Assembly (NCBI RefSeq): GCF_022601735.1
Contig: NZ_JAKUMM010000003.1
Location: 248,001 to 312,000, forward strand
DNA: 64,000 nt
Origin: Atopomonas sediminilitoris
GTDB taxonomy: Bacteria > Pseudomonadota > Gammaproteobacteria > Pseudomonadales > Pseudomonadaceae
Direction: 5' to 3'
Shown here: piece after piece, positions 27,879 through 40,800 of the stretch
How positions within the stretch are numbered: position 1 is the stretch's first letter
Layout of the letters: each line of letters begins with the position of its first letter
Notes under the pieces: generated by a model
Told to the model about the DNA's origin: nothing
Databases searched by the model: none
What the model saw: only the letters and a program-made list of their open reading frames with translations
Program-made: the position numbers and the translations under genes

Positions 27879-28786
27879 GCAAGCGCCACCCCAGTGACCA
27901 ACAGCCCCACTTGGCTCAGCGTTAGGCGTGCCAAGTGGGGCAGCTCGGCGTTCAACGCCGCGCCGTGCAAGTGTTGTACGCGCAGCAACTGTTTCAGCAA
28001 AATCGGCAGCGGCAAAAACACCAACAAGGCCCAAGCGCTGCCCAGCAGGCCCACTTGCAACAGCCACAAAGCCTGCGCCGCGACAATAAGCCCCACTTGA
28101 TAACGCTTTGCGGCCGTCTCGCCGCATTGCACCACCACAGTACGCTTACCGGCTTGTCGATCACTGTCGATATCGCGCAGGTTATTCAGGTTCAACACGC
28201 CAACACACAAACACCCCAACGCGGCTGCCGCAGGCCACGGCCACGGCTGTTCAACCGGCGTTTGTAGGGCAAACGCACCTAGGGTGCCCAGTAAGCCAAA
28301 ACAGACGAAGACCGCCACATCCCCCAAACCGACGTAGCCATAGGGCTTTGGCCCCAAGGTGTAGCCCAAGGCCAGCACAGGTGCGGACACCCCCGCCAAC
28401 ACCCATAACGCTAAGCCGCCTTGCAGCACGCGCGGCCAAGCCATCAGCAACAAGCCTGCACCACTGAGTAATGTGAGCAAAGCGCAAAGCACGATGCCCA
28501 AAGCCATGCCCTTAGGCGTCAACCAGCCTTGCTGTACCGCCCGCAGCGGGCCCACCCGCAAAGCGTTATCCGCACCGTGCAAGGTGTCACCGTAGTCATT
28601 GGCCAAGTTCGCCAACACTTGCAGCAACAGGGTGGTCGTCAAGGTTAAAACCGCCAGCGCCGCGTTGAAGTACCCCTGCCCCCACGCCAAGCCAGCGCCC
28701 AACAACACGCACGCCAGCGCCAACGGCAATGTGCGTAAGCGCGCCGCCTGTAACCAAGCGTTAAGTGGTGTTACCCGTTTGTGCAT
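27875..28786 (-). CDS. menA: UbiA-family prenyltransferase, MenA-like
   Basis: 303-residue inner-membrane enzyme with about eight or nine helices, expected to attach a polyprenyl chain to 1,4-dihydroxy-2-naphthoate in menaquinone synthesis. The first Asp motif is NLANDYGDTLHGAD (about residues 62-75) and the second is NLNNLRDIDSDRQAGKRT (about 199-216). These fit MenA better than UbiA, but no other men gene is in the window, so the aromatic substrate is inferred. It is inserted between lapD and the adhesin gene, on the minus strand, and its 3' end overlaps that of lapD by four bases. Confidence 0.8.
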   Translation of the reverse strand: MHKRVTPLNAWLQAARLRTLPLALACVLLGAGLAWGQGYFNAALAVLTLTTTLLLQVLANLANDYGDTLHGADNALRVGPLRAVQQGWLTPKGMALGIVLCALLTLLSGAGLLLMAWPRVLQGGLALWVLAGVSAPVLALGYTLGPKPYGYVGLGDVAVFVCFGLLGTLGAFALQTPVEQPWPWPAAAALGCLCVGVLNLNNLRDIDSDRQAGKRTVVVQCGETAAKRYQVGLIVAAQALWLLQVGLLGSAWALLVFLPLPILLKQLLRVQHLHGAALNAELPHLARLTLSQVGLLVTGVALA

Positions 28787-28854
28787 AGCCCCTCCCTACG
28801 CACAATCTGCCGCCAAGCGCAGCGCTTTGCATTGACCCAGCCCAATCGAAGCCC

Positions 28855-28879
28855 AAAAAAACGCCGCCCGAAGGCGGCG
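28855..28879 (-). terminator. Strong rho-independent terminator after the adhesin gene
   Basis: On the minus strand CGCCGCC, loop TTCG and GGCGGCG form a seven-pair GC stem with a stable tetraloop, followed by seven T. It lies 17 bases after the stop codon of the giant adhesin gene and upstream of menA, so menA is unlikely to be read from the adhesin promoter. Confidence 0.9.
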
Positions 28880-28896
28880 CGTGAGCCTTGATCCGC

Positions 28897-31800
28897 TTAC
28901 ACAGTATCAACCCGCAGCGTGCCGTCATCCAGCATGCCTTGCAGTACGGTGTTGATGTCATTACTGGCATACAGCGAAGACAGATCGACGTTTTGCAGTG
29001 TCACGGTCTGATCCTCATTGCCGGCTAAGTCACCGGTGCTGCTGGCGTGCACCACGGTATTAACCCCAAAGGTGAAGTTGAGGTAGCTATCCAAGGTGCC
29101 TGTTGTCTCACCGACGAGGAAGTCGGCGAAGTCCAAGGCATCGCCTTGTGCCGCACTAAAATCAGTGACCAGCGTTGTACCGGTATCACCCGCTTGCCAG
29201 ATAAAGCTATCTCCACCGGCTCCGCCGGTTAGGGTGTCGTCACCGCCAGCACCAATGAGCAAATCATCATTAGCGTCGCCGATGAGGGAATCGATACCAC
29301 TGGAGCCAACCAGCGTTTGCGGCATAAGAGCACCATTCTCGGCAATAGCCACCGTTAAGGTCGCGCTGTCCATATCGCCGTTTTGATCGATCACGGTGTA
29401 GGTAAATACCTCTTGGGCAATGCCCGTGACGCCACTGGGCGCGGTGTAGCTCCAAGCGCCGTCAGCACCCAAGCTAAACAGAGCACCAAGGTCGGTGGTG
29501 AAGCTTACGCCATCGGCATCCATGAGCTCCTCGCCATGACTGCCGTGAGCGACCTTGTACAGACGTGCACCATCCAACAGCTGGTCGGTGGCACCGTAAG
29601 GATCAAGACTTAGCGGGTCATTGTTGGCATCCAACAGCACATTGCCGCTGACCATATTGGGGCCAATGATCTGACCGTTAAGGCTGACATCATCAATGGT
29701 CAAAGCGCTTTTGGAGTCACTACCACCACTCGACGTTAGGTCATCCAACGCCGCGAAGGCCACTGTGATTAAGCCAGCCACCCAACCCGAGGGCAGCGTA
29801 ATGCTGTGGGTCTGCACGCCATTTTGGCGACTGTAGCCGGTACCGCTGGCACCATTGAGATTGTCATCTGCAGAGCTGAGCACATGGATAATCTGCTGCG
29901 AGCCATTACTGATCAGCACAAACCCTGCGTCATCCTCAGCCTGGCTGCGCCCTTCACTGGTGACAAAATTCCATTTAAAGCTCAGCTCATCACCACCTTG
30001 GGCGTGTATCTGCGTTTTAATTGCAGCACCCTCAACAACCACATCACTGCTGTGACTGTTATAGCTGTTTAGCGCGGCACTGAGTGCAGCCACATCGACG
30101 CCTAGGAAGGTAGCCACATCAGCCGCACTGACCTCGTCACCGTCGGTACGAATTAGCGCCGACCGCGTGCCAGAAATAACCAAGCTGCTGTTATAGCCGT
30201 TGTCCTGAACGTGGCCGATGGTTTGCCAACCGGCCAAACCCAGTTCGAAATCACCCGAGGTAGACGTACCTGACTGCTCGACATAGGCCTTGTTGTCATA
30301 GGCAATCGGCACAGCATCCTTCACGCACACTACCCAATCGGCCGAAGCCGTATCGCCGTCGGCATCCATCACGGTGTAGGTAAAGGTTTCGTCAGTCAGG
30401 CTATCGACATTGCTCGGCGCGCTGTAGCTATAAGCACCGGTAGTGAAGTTAACCGTAAACATGCCGCCTGCGGCAGTGGCCACGGTAAGGGTTGTGGTGC
30501 CGGCGTCGTAGGCTGGCGAGCTGGTGTTGTAGAGCACACCGTTATGCTCGACCGAAACCACCGGCAGCGCCGCAGGGCCATCGGCACCAAAGCCGTTAGG
30601 CAGTACGCCATCGGTAAACAGGTTACCGTCAAGCACACTGCTGGACACGGTGCCGGTCAAGGTACTGGCGAGCTGAGCTAGGTCAGTCACCACCAGGCCG
30701 TTCATCTCTGAACCGTTGATACCATTAAACGCCACCGGATCCAGATTGCTCTGTGTCGCACCATTGCCCATGCCTAGGGCGTAAGACTTAATGTCGTTAT
30801 CAGTTAAGAAGGTCTCCCATGCAGTCTCTTCAGCACCGTTAATACCGTTGCCGCCAGAGCCCGCCACGCCGGGCCAAGTGCTCGACGACGTGGGCTTGCC
30901 GTCTGACAAGAAGTAAGCCACGTTCTGCGCACCGGCGATCTTACCGGGTGCGGCAAACGCTGATTGCGCGGTCAACAAGGCCGCATCGTAGTTAGTCAAA
31001 CCACTGCCTGCGTTATCGGCAAACGCGGTGATAAGGGCTTTGGCATCACTGGCGCTCAGCCAAGCTTCTGCCGAGTTGCTAGGTGTTGAGTCTGCGCCGC
31101 TGTTGAAGGTCACCAAACGCACCATCACATCGCCCAAGCCATCGTAGGCATCAACCAACTGGTTAATAGCCGCTTTGGCCACGGCTAGGCGTGAACTAAA
31201 CACAGCCACATTGGGGTCGTTATCCATACTGCCGGACATATCCAGCACCACCAGCAGGTTTGTGTTGAGCGCACTCGGCTCACTGACGGTGTGCTTGACG
31301 TCCTGCGGCTCGGGGATGTCATCGATAATTCGCACACTCAAGGTAGCCGACTGGCTATCCGGATTAAGCGCATCGTCATCGGTGAGTGTCAGGTCGATGT
31401 CGTCATACAGACTGTTGCGACCTGCCCCTGCGCTGTGTGTTTCGTTATCCAGCAGGTCGTAGCGATAGCTCACGGTACCCCCTTGCGCATCACCCAAGTA
31501 GCCGGTGATGGTGAGGTGATTACCCAAATCGGTGATGATCTGAATCGGTGTGCTGCCGCTATTTTGCAGGGCCGCCAAGCTGATATCGGTGCCTTCTACC
31601 GTCAGTTTGGCAATGCCGTCTGGGGCGGCAATACGGAAGTCGCCGGTGTTGCTTTCTAAGCCACCTACCGCGTTGGAGCCTGTGGGCAAGTCGGCCTCAT
31701 CCACCACGGTATCGCCACCATTGGCCTTGGGCGTAAGGTCAAAAAACTCAACCGGATCATCCACCCCATGAACGGTGATACTCAAGGTTGCCGTATCGCT

Positions 31801-34800
31801 ATCGCCATCGTGATCAGTCAGGGTGTAGTCAAAGTGTTCTTGCAGGCTTTCACCTTCACCCAGCATCTGCACCGCCGCTGAGGCGTTGTTGAGATCGTAC
31901 GTCCAGCCGCCACCGGCATCGGTACTGGTCAAGCTGCCATACGTGCCGGTGGTGCTAGTAAAGGCGACGCTGGCAGGCTGGTCGGCCCCTTGGGTGTCGT
32001 TGTTCAGCACGTTACCGCTTTGGGTATCGTCATCGGCAGCCATGGATGCGCTGTTGTTACGTGCGGTAGGCACATCATCGATGATGTTGATATCCAGTAC
32101 CGCAGAGTCACTGTCACCATCGCTATCCGTCGCGGTGACGGTGAACTGCTCAAGCTGGCTATTAGTGCCGTTGCCTGCCGGATGATCACCAGCGCTTTGC
32201 AGCGCGTAGGTGTAGCTAACAATACCGGTCGACAGATCGACCGCGGTGATGCTCAGGGCGCCTTGCGCACTGGGGATGCTCGGCAACACGGCAACCACCA
32301 CGCCGGCCACCACAACATCGACACCATTAATGGCCAAGTGCTGTAAGCCATCAGGCGCAGAGACTGCAAACTGACCGCTCACTTCGGTGGACTCTTTGCT
32401 GTTATCCGAGCCTAGCGGCAGGTCGTTTTCATTCACGCTGTGCTCTGCACCGTCGGCATCCAAGCCACGCACATACACTGGGCGGTCGACATTATCGACA
32501 CACAAGTGCAACTCAGCTTCCGAGCTATCGCCATCGCTATCGACTACCCGATAGGTGAACACCTCCTCGGTATTGGCCGGTACATCACTGGGCGCCATGT
32601 ATTGGTACGAGCCATCGCTGTGGACACGCAAGGTGCCGCCCAAAGGCGTGGTCAGTGTGACCCAATCACCCTGCGTAATGGCCACGGTGACCATATCCAC
32701 GGCCGCGCTGGGGTCTTGGTCGTAGCTCAATTGCACCAGTGTTAGCGGTGCATCGGCACCGGGCATATCGGCGGGTGCATCCGTGAGCAGATTGCCGGTC
32801 ACCGGTTGCGGCAAAGTACTTTGCAACTCTGCTGACAGATCAAGCGCGTCATTAACCAACAAGGTGGTGTCGCCACTGTTGCCGACTTTATCTAGTTCAG
32901 CCGTGCCACCGCTGATCTCGACACCCACGGCCACCACATCAATGCCTTGGCTATCGACAAAGGCTTGCCAGCCTGCAGGCGCCTCGGCACCGCTGTTGGG
33001 CTGACCATCCGAGAGGAAGTAGACCTTGTGCTGATAACCCGCCAGCGCAGGGTTGAGCAAATCACCCTGCAACTCGGTTTGCGCCATGTTCAGCGGCGGC
33101 TCGTAGCGAGTCGAGCCGCCATTTAGCAGCACATCCCCAATGGCCGTGATGGCATCGGCAGGGTTGCTGGTTTCAATCAACAGTTCGGCGTTGCCATCAA
33201 AGTCGATCACGCGGATGTGCAGGTCCACACCCAGGCCGACATAGCTATTGATCAGATTCGTCAAAGCATCCTGAGCGATGGCTAAACGCGAGGTGGTGCC
33301 GCCATTACCGTCGCTGATTGCCCACTGCATGCTGCCCGAAGTATCCAACACTAAGGTCAGGCTAACCGGGCCTAGGTGGGTCTCATCCATGCAGGCATGG
33401 TTATCTTTGGCCACAGGGGTGTCGTCATCAACATTGATGCTTAAACGGCCATTGATTTGATCGCCGTCTTTGTCGGTCACTAGGTAACTGACATTAAAGC
33501 TTTGATCGTTTTCATTGCCGCCGGCACGGTGGTCTATCGCCGCATTTTGCGTGACGCTGTACTCCCCTGTGCTGGGGTTTAGGCTCAAGGTCAGGACGGT
33601 TTCACCGCCCTGTTTAACCAGCAAGTCATTGCCGGCCACCTCATAGGTAAACCCTGCCGGTGCACCGCTATCCAGCCATTGCAGGCTGCCAGCACCGTCT
33701 TCACCAAAGTCGTGGTTTAACGTGCCGGTGGTATTAACCCCATCAGGGCCATCGCCAGTGCCGCCCGGGTTACCGCCGAGGGCATCATCATCCAGCCGCA
33801 CGACCCCATTACTGGTAACCGTTGGGCCATCATCTTTAAAGCCCAGCGCGGCGCCCAAATCCAGCCATGCTGTATCGCCGTCGCCGTCGTTATCTACCGC
33901 AGTGCCGCCTAACTTGATCAGGCCGCTGGCCAAAGTAGTCAGCTCGTCCGGATCACCAGTGGGGTGCACGATGGCGCTTATCTGATCTAGCGTCACGCTG
34001 CCTGAACTATCAACACTGACACGCCAAGCAACCGCACCGCCAGCATCAGCCGTACCGCCGCTGCCGACGCGACCGACGATGTCATTGCCATCCATATACA
34101 GGTAGATCGACTCACCGCTGGCGGTATCCACCAAGCCAGAGTCGGTTCCAGCCGCCGCTACCGCTAGGCTGTAGCTCATGCTTCGCAGGCCATCGGCACC
34201 GGACTGCACGGTAAACGCACCGCTGAAGTCAGCGCTGGCATCAACGTCGAAATAGGTTTCATCCACCTGCAATGGCAGGCCCCAGGTCACATTGGTGGAG
34301 ACATCGTTAAAGTCGTAATCAGAGCGGTTGGTTAAATCCTCCCAGTTCTGATTGCCCGGGGCGGCGGTGTCTTGCAGGTGTGAGCCGCCAGGGTTGAGGT
34401 TGGCGTCACTAAACAGCACATGTGCGCCGTCCTCACCGACCAAAGGCACACCACCAGCCACCGCTTGCCACTTGCCCGCGACGAACTGGAACGTCACCGC
34501 TGTGTCATTCGCCAAGCTGCCATGATTGCGGCCACCATCGGGGATGATGAAGAAGCCCACTTCGTTTGGATCAAGGCCATTTAAGCTTGCGGTATCACCC
34601 GCGCTTTGGTCTTTGACATCAGCCCACAGGATCTTGCCCTCTAGGGGTGTGCCATCTGCCGCCTTGATGTAGTAGCCATAGCTGTTGTGGAAGCCCGCAT
34701 TGGTGCCTAAGTAAGTTACATACGCGTTGCTATCCAAATCACTGGCGCTGACGGTGGGGGTGTCGTCATCCACATTGATGTGCAGGGTGCCGTGCGCATG

Positions 34801-37800
34801 GTCGTCATCCCCATCGGTGACTTTATAGCCAACATGAACATGAGCATCATTTTCGGCATTACCTTCGTCATGCAGCACTGGCTTAACCAAGGTGACTAAG
34901 TAGGCGCCGGTGGCCGGGTTAGTGAGCGCTACGGTCATGATGGTGCCGCGCGCCGCCGAGCTAATGGTCAGCGTATTGCTGCCGCTATCCCACAGCGAGG
35001 TGACGGTTTCTTGCCCTAACTGGGTTGGGCCTGACAACTCAATCGACTTGAGGCCATCAGCACCGGCGGCAAAGTTCAGAGTGCCGCTCACGGTCGTGGC
35101 TTGGCCGGCCACATCGCCGTCGCCGCCACTGATGCCGCCACTGAGCCCTTCATCATCGAGCTCATCAGCCGCATAGGTATTGCCGGCAGACGGGCCATCG
35201 TCATCAAAACGCACCTGATGACCGATGGTGACGGTATCCGTTGTTTTATCGCCATCACCATCGGTGACGGTTACGGTGGCTTGCAGCCACTGCCCCAAAT
35301 TGACCTCTTCATCATGGTTATTGGGGTTGGGGTGTTTGAGAGACTCGTACTGAGCCACGCTGAGCTTGCCATTGTCATCAATATGCACGGCAAACACCGC
35401 CTCACCGCTGGCGGTGCGGCCCACGACTAAGCCGCCTTCTTCTGTCAGCTTGATGGCATCGCCATCAGTGGTTTGCAGCGTGGTCGAGCCATCGCCCACC
35501 ACCTTAAGGCCGTAGCTCCAGCTAGCGCCCTCTTCATCTTCGCCCGTGCTGACGTGCGCATGCACCACCGGCGAGTTTTCCTGCGCGTAGGCCAGCATAT
35601 CGCTGGATACATTAGTCACACTGGCAAACACGCTGGCCAGATTAGCCACGTCATCGCCTTGTAAGCCGGCGCTCTCATCGATGTTAACGCTATGGCCGGT
35701 TTTGTGGATGTAAGCACTGGGGCCGTCGTCTTCAAAGCGCACTGCTTGGCCAATCGCCACGCTATCGGTGGCGGTATCGTCATCGCCATCGGTCACAGTA
35801 ACCACGGCGTTAAGCTTGCCCGCTAGGCTGACAGGCTCGTCATCACGGGTGGTGTCTGGATGATGCAGTGAAATGTACTGCGCCATGCTGATGTGGCCGC
35901 TTTCACTGATCGCCACCGCAAATGCGGCTTGCCCATCGTAATTGCCACCGTCGACGCGACCGACAATCAGATCACCTTCGGCGTACAGTTTGATGCTGTC
36001 ACCGGCGGTGGTTTTAAGCCCCGAATCAACACCATCACCACCGACAATGCTCAAACTCAGCACAGTGGTGGCACCCTCATCGTCTGCGCCATAACTGCTA
36101 CCAGCACTGGTCACCAGCGCGGCGGCACTTTTGGCAAAACGCGAAAACACGATATCGCTACCGGCATTAACCACACCGGCAAACTCCGGCAATGGACGAA
36201 ACACATCGTCATCACTGCGTTGCACCCAGAAGGTTTCATCATGGGTCACCGCACCGCCTTCTTGGGTCAGCGCAATGTCGGCGGTGGGGCCATCGTCTTC
36301 AAAGCGAATCGCGTGACCAATCTGCACGCTAGCGGTATCGACATCGCCATCACCGTCGGTAATGGTCAGCAGCGCACTGACCTTACCCGACAAGCTCACG
36401 GGCTCATCGTGGCTGCTGGTATTGGGGTGCTGCAGAGAAATGTACTGCACCATGCTCAGGTGGCCATTTTGGCCAATAGCCACGGCAAACGCCGCCTCAC
36501 CGTCGTAGTCGCCACCACTGACGCGACCAACAAGCAGGTCTCCCTCGACAAACAAATTAATGCTGTCGCCCGCTGTGGTTTTAAGACCAGAGTCCGTGCC
36601 ATTACCGGCATCAATTTGCAGGGTCAGCTCACGCATGGCCCCTTCGTTGTCAGCCCCAAAACTGGAGCCAATGCTTAGCACGACAGGGAACACGTTATAA
36701 GCAAATCCGGCGGGGTCCAGATCCGTGCCGGGATTAGCCACATCAGCGAAGGCAGGTAACGCACCAAAGGTGTCGTTATCCCAATCTTGTGGACGGAAAA
36801 ATGAGGTGAGGATGTTCTGCGCCCCAGCCGACTCATCATGGGTGGTGCTCCCCAGCCCGAAAGGCTTGAGGAACAAATTGGCATGCGGGCCGTCGTCTTC
36901 AAACTTAAACACGCCATTGCCTAACGTCACTGCGACACTATCGCTGTCACCATCGCCGTCGGTGGCGGTTTGTACCAACTGCAAGACGCTTGGATCACTC
37001 AGCACCAGTGCTTGCACATCATCGGGATCACTGCTGTTGGCGTGCCAAATATTGTTCAGCAGCGTGAAGGTAACTTCGCCACTGTTGGGGTCAATCGCAA
37101 TACTGAAGTAATTCACCTCGCCTGCCGAACCAGTGATGGTGTTTGCAGACTGATTCAGCACGATGGCCTCACCTTGACCGTAGCCATCCCCATCAACATC
37201 ACTGGTCGAATGATCATTTGGATCAATGGCGTACAGGCCGGATTCGACATCCTCACCCGTCAAGTTGAGGGAATAACGCACCGCGCCTCGCTCTTCTGAG
37301 TCAGCGGCGGGGCCGTCAGCACCGAAGCTTGGGCTAGTGAACAGCCCTTGCACAAAGTCCGCGCTCAGGGTTTGGCTGGCCACGCCGTCACCGGCACTGG
37401 GCAGCGGGCTTTCATCCACCGTCAGATCTGGCTGTGCAGCCTCGGGGTTAAGCCCGACCACTGGCACATCATCTTCAACTTGAATGCTGAAACTGCCGGC
37501 GGGGAAACCGCCCAGCAGCGGGTCACCGTCACCGTCGGTGGCTTGTAACAGCCCGGAGAAATCAATGCCGTATACCGGTAGCTGCTCACTGTCATCGCCA
37601 TTGGCTTGTGGGTGATCAAGCTGGGCAAGCAAGGTAAAGGTGTAGCTGCCGTCAGCGCCCACGCTCAGGGTGAACACGTCATAGCCTGCAGGCTCGGCCA
37701 CCAACAACCGCACGCTATCGAGCGCGTCATCGCCCTGTTCCGCGCCGACATAGCCCACCAAGGTGTCGCCATCAAAGCGGTAGCTCAACGCTTGGCCACC

Positions 37801-40800
37801 GGAGCTAAGCGTTTGCGCCAGCAGGCTTTGCACGTTTTGACTGAGGCTGAAGTCACCGGGGCCATCAGCGCCGAAGTTCACCAGCACATGCAATGCGCCA
37901 GCCGTACCGACAGCGGTCACCGTTTGCGCAGGGTCGAGATCTTCGCCCAGGCCATCGCTGTCTTCGTTATTGCCTTCAAACGGCGCGGTCATGGGGCTGC
38001 TCGAGCTCAGAGCATCTTCATGCACCACACCCGAAACCTGCGGACGCAGGGTCACCGAATCAAGATCACTGAACTGCTGATCATCGCTGGGGCCTTGCTC
38101 TTCGCCGCCAGCTAAGGTGGGCACGTCATCTTGTACGTTGATGGTAAAGCTGCCCGCCAAGAATCCATCCGGCAGGCTATCGCCATCACCATCGGTGGCA
38201 TTGAGGATGCTGGAGAAGTCGATGCCAAAACCCGGCAGCCATTCGCCGTCATTGCCGTCTTGTGTGGGGTGATCTAACGGGCCGAGCAAGGTAAAGCTGT
38301 AGCTGCCATCAGCACCCACGGTCAGGCTGAACACGTCATAACTGCCGGCATCGGTACCGCTAACGGAGGCCGTTAAGGTATCGCCCACCACGCTGTAACT
38401 CAGCGCTTGCCCTGCCGAAGTCAGGCCCTGCGACTCCAACTCGCTCACATCGGTGAGCAGGCTGAAGCTTCCGGGGCCGTCAGCCCCAAAGTTAACCAAG
38501 CTAAACAGCGCACCGGCAGAGCCTGACACGCTGGCCTGCTGGAAGGCATCATCGTTTCCTTCGTGCGGCGCGCCCGGCTGCATCAGGGCATCTTCAAACA
38601 CCGCTTCGTTAATGCCGCCTTCTTCATTCTCAACTGGCAGCGGGCCGTCGTCTTCAAACTTAAACACGCCATTGCCTAACGTCACTGCGACACTGGCGCT
38701 GTCACCATCGCCGTCGGTGGCGGTTTGTACCAACTGCAAGACGCTTGGATCACTCAGCACCAGTGCTTGCACATCATCGGGATCACTGCTGTTGGCGTGC
38801 CAAATATTGTTCAGCAGCGTGAAGGTAACTTCGCCACTGTTGGGGTCAATCGCAATACTGAAGTAATTCACCTCGCCTGCCGAACCAGTGATGGTGTTTG
38901 CAGACTGATTCAGCACGATGGCCTCACCTTGACCGTAGCCATCCCCATCAACATCACTGGTCGAATGATCATTTGGATCAATGGCGTACAGGCCGGATTC
39001 GACATCCTCACCCGTCAAGTTGAGGGAATAACGCACCGCGCCTCGCTCTTCTGAGTCAGCGGCGGGGCCGTCAGCACCGAAGCTTGGGCTAGTGAACAGC
39101 CCTTGCACAAAGTCCGCGCTCAGGGTTTGGCTGGCCACGCCGTCACCGGCACTGGGCAGCGGGCTTTCATCCACCGTCAGATCTGGCTGTGCAGCCTCGG
39201 GGTTAAGCCCGACCACTGGCACATCATCTTCAACTTGAATGCTGAAACTGCCGGCGGGGAAACCGCCCAGCAGCGGGTCACCGTCACCGTCGGTGGCTTG
39301 TAACAGCCCGGAGAAATCAATGCCGTATACCGGTAGCTGCTCACTGTCATCGCCATTGGCTTGTGGGTGATCAAGCTGGGCAAGCAAGGTAAAGGTGTAG
39401 CTGCCGTCAGCGCCCACGCTCAGGGTGAACACGTCATAGCCTGCAGGCTCGGCCACCAACAACCGCACGCTATCGAGCGCGTCATCGCCCTGTTCCGCGC
39501 CGACATAGCCCACCAAGGTGTCGCCATCAAAGCGGTAGCTCAACGCTTGGCCACCGGAGCTAAGCGTTTGCGCCAGCAGGCTTTGCACGTTTTGACTGAG
39601 GCTGAAGTCACCGGGGCCATCAGCGCCGAAGTTCACCAGCACATGCAATGCGCCAGCCGTACCGACAGCGGTCACCGTTTGCGCAGGGTCGAGATCTTCG
39701 CCCAGGCCATCGCTGTCTTCGTTATTGCCTTCAAACGGCGCGGTCATGGGGCTGCTCGAGCTCAGAGCATCTTCATGCACCACACCCGAAACCTGCGGAC
39801 GCAGGGTCACCGAATCAAGATCACTGAACTGCTGATCATCGCTGGGGCCTTGCTCTTCGCCGCCAGCTAAGGTGGGCACGTCATCTTGTACGTTGATGGT
39901 AAAGCTGCCCGCCAAGAATCCATCCGGCAGGCTATCGCCATCACCATCGGTGGCATTGAGGATGCTGGAGAAGTCGATGCCAAAACCCGGCAGCCATTCG
40001 CCGTCATTGCCGTCTTGTGTGGGGTGATCTAACGGGCCGAGCAAGGTAAAGCTGTAGCTGCCATCAGCACCCACGGTCAGGCTGAACACGTCATAACTGC
40101 CGGCATCGGTACCGCTAACGGAGGCCGTTAAGGTATCGCCCACCACGCTGTAACTCAGCGCTTGCCCTGCCGAAGTCAGGCCCTGCGACTCCAACTCGCT
40201 CACATCGGTGAGCAGGCTGAAGCTTCCGGGGCCGTCAGCCCCAAAGTTAACCAAGCTAAACAGCGCACCGGCAGAGCCTGACACGCTGGCCTGCTGGAAG
40301 GCATCATCGTTTCCTTCGTGCGGCGCGCCCGGCTGCATCAGGGCATCTTCAAACACCGCTTCGTTAATGCCGCCTTCTTCATTCTCAACCGGCAGTGGGC
40401 CGTCGTCGTTCACCGCAATCGTTAGCGTGGCTTCTGGCGACACATCGCCGCTGCCATCGGTGACCCGCACTTGGAACGGGTCAAACACTTGGTCAGCCGC
40501 CCCACGATCACCATCACCATCGGTGGTGCTGTTATCGCTGTGCAAAATACTGTTGCTGGTGAGGGTGTAGATCCAGCTGCCGTCAGGGTTAACCGACAGC
40601 TCGCCATACACACCGTTAACCACTGTGCCGGGCGCGGTGATGGCAACCCAATTACCGCCCGCGTCTTGCACTTCCAACAGGGCCAGCGTTTCACGGCCGG
40701 TATCGATCACAAACGCCCCGGAGGTGGTCAGGGTGCCTCCACCTGTGCCATTGCTCAGCGCGGACTCATCCACCACATCGCCATCAAGATTAAGATCCGG

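Noticed and set aside
35893..36678. 261-codon plus-strand frame opposite lapA
   Set aside because: Antisense of repetitive Asp/Gly codons; the pattern repeats wherever the adhesin modules repeat.
36885..40394. Possibility that the tandem block is a mobile element or CRISPR-like array
   Set aside because: It is an in-frame coding duplication of 585 codons inside one gene, without inverted ends, target duplications or a transposase.
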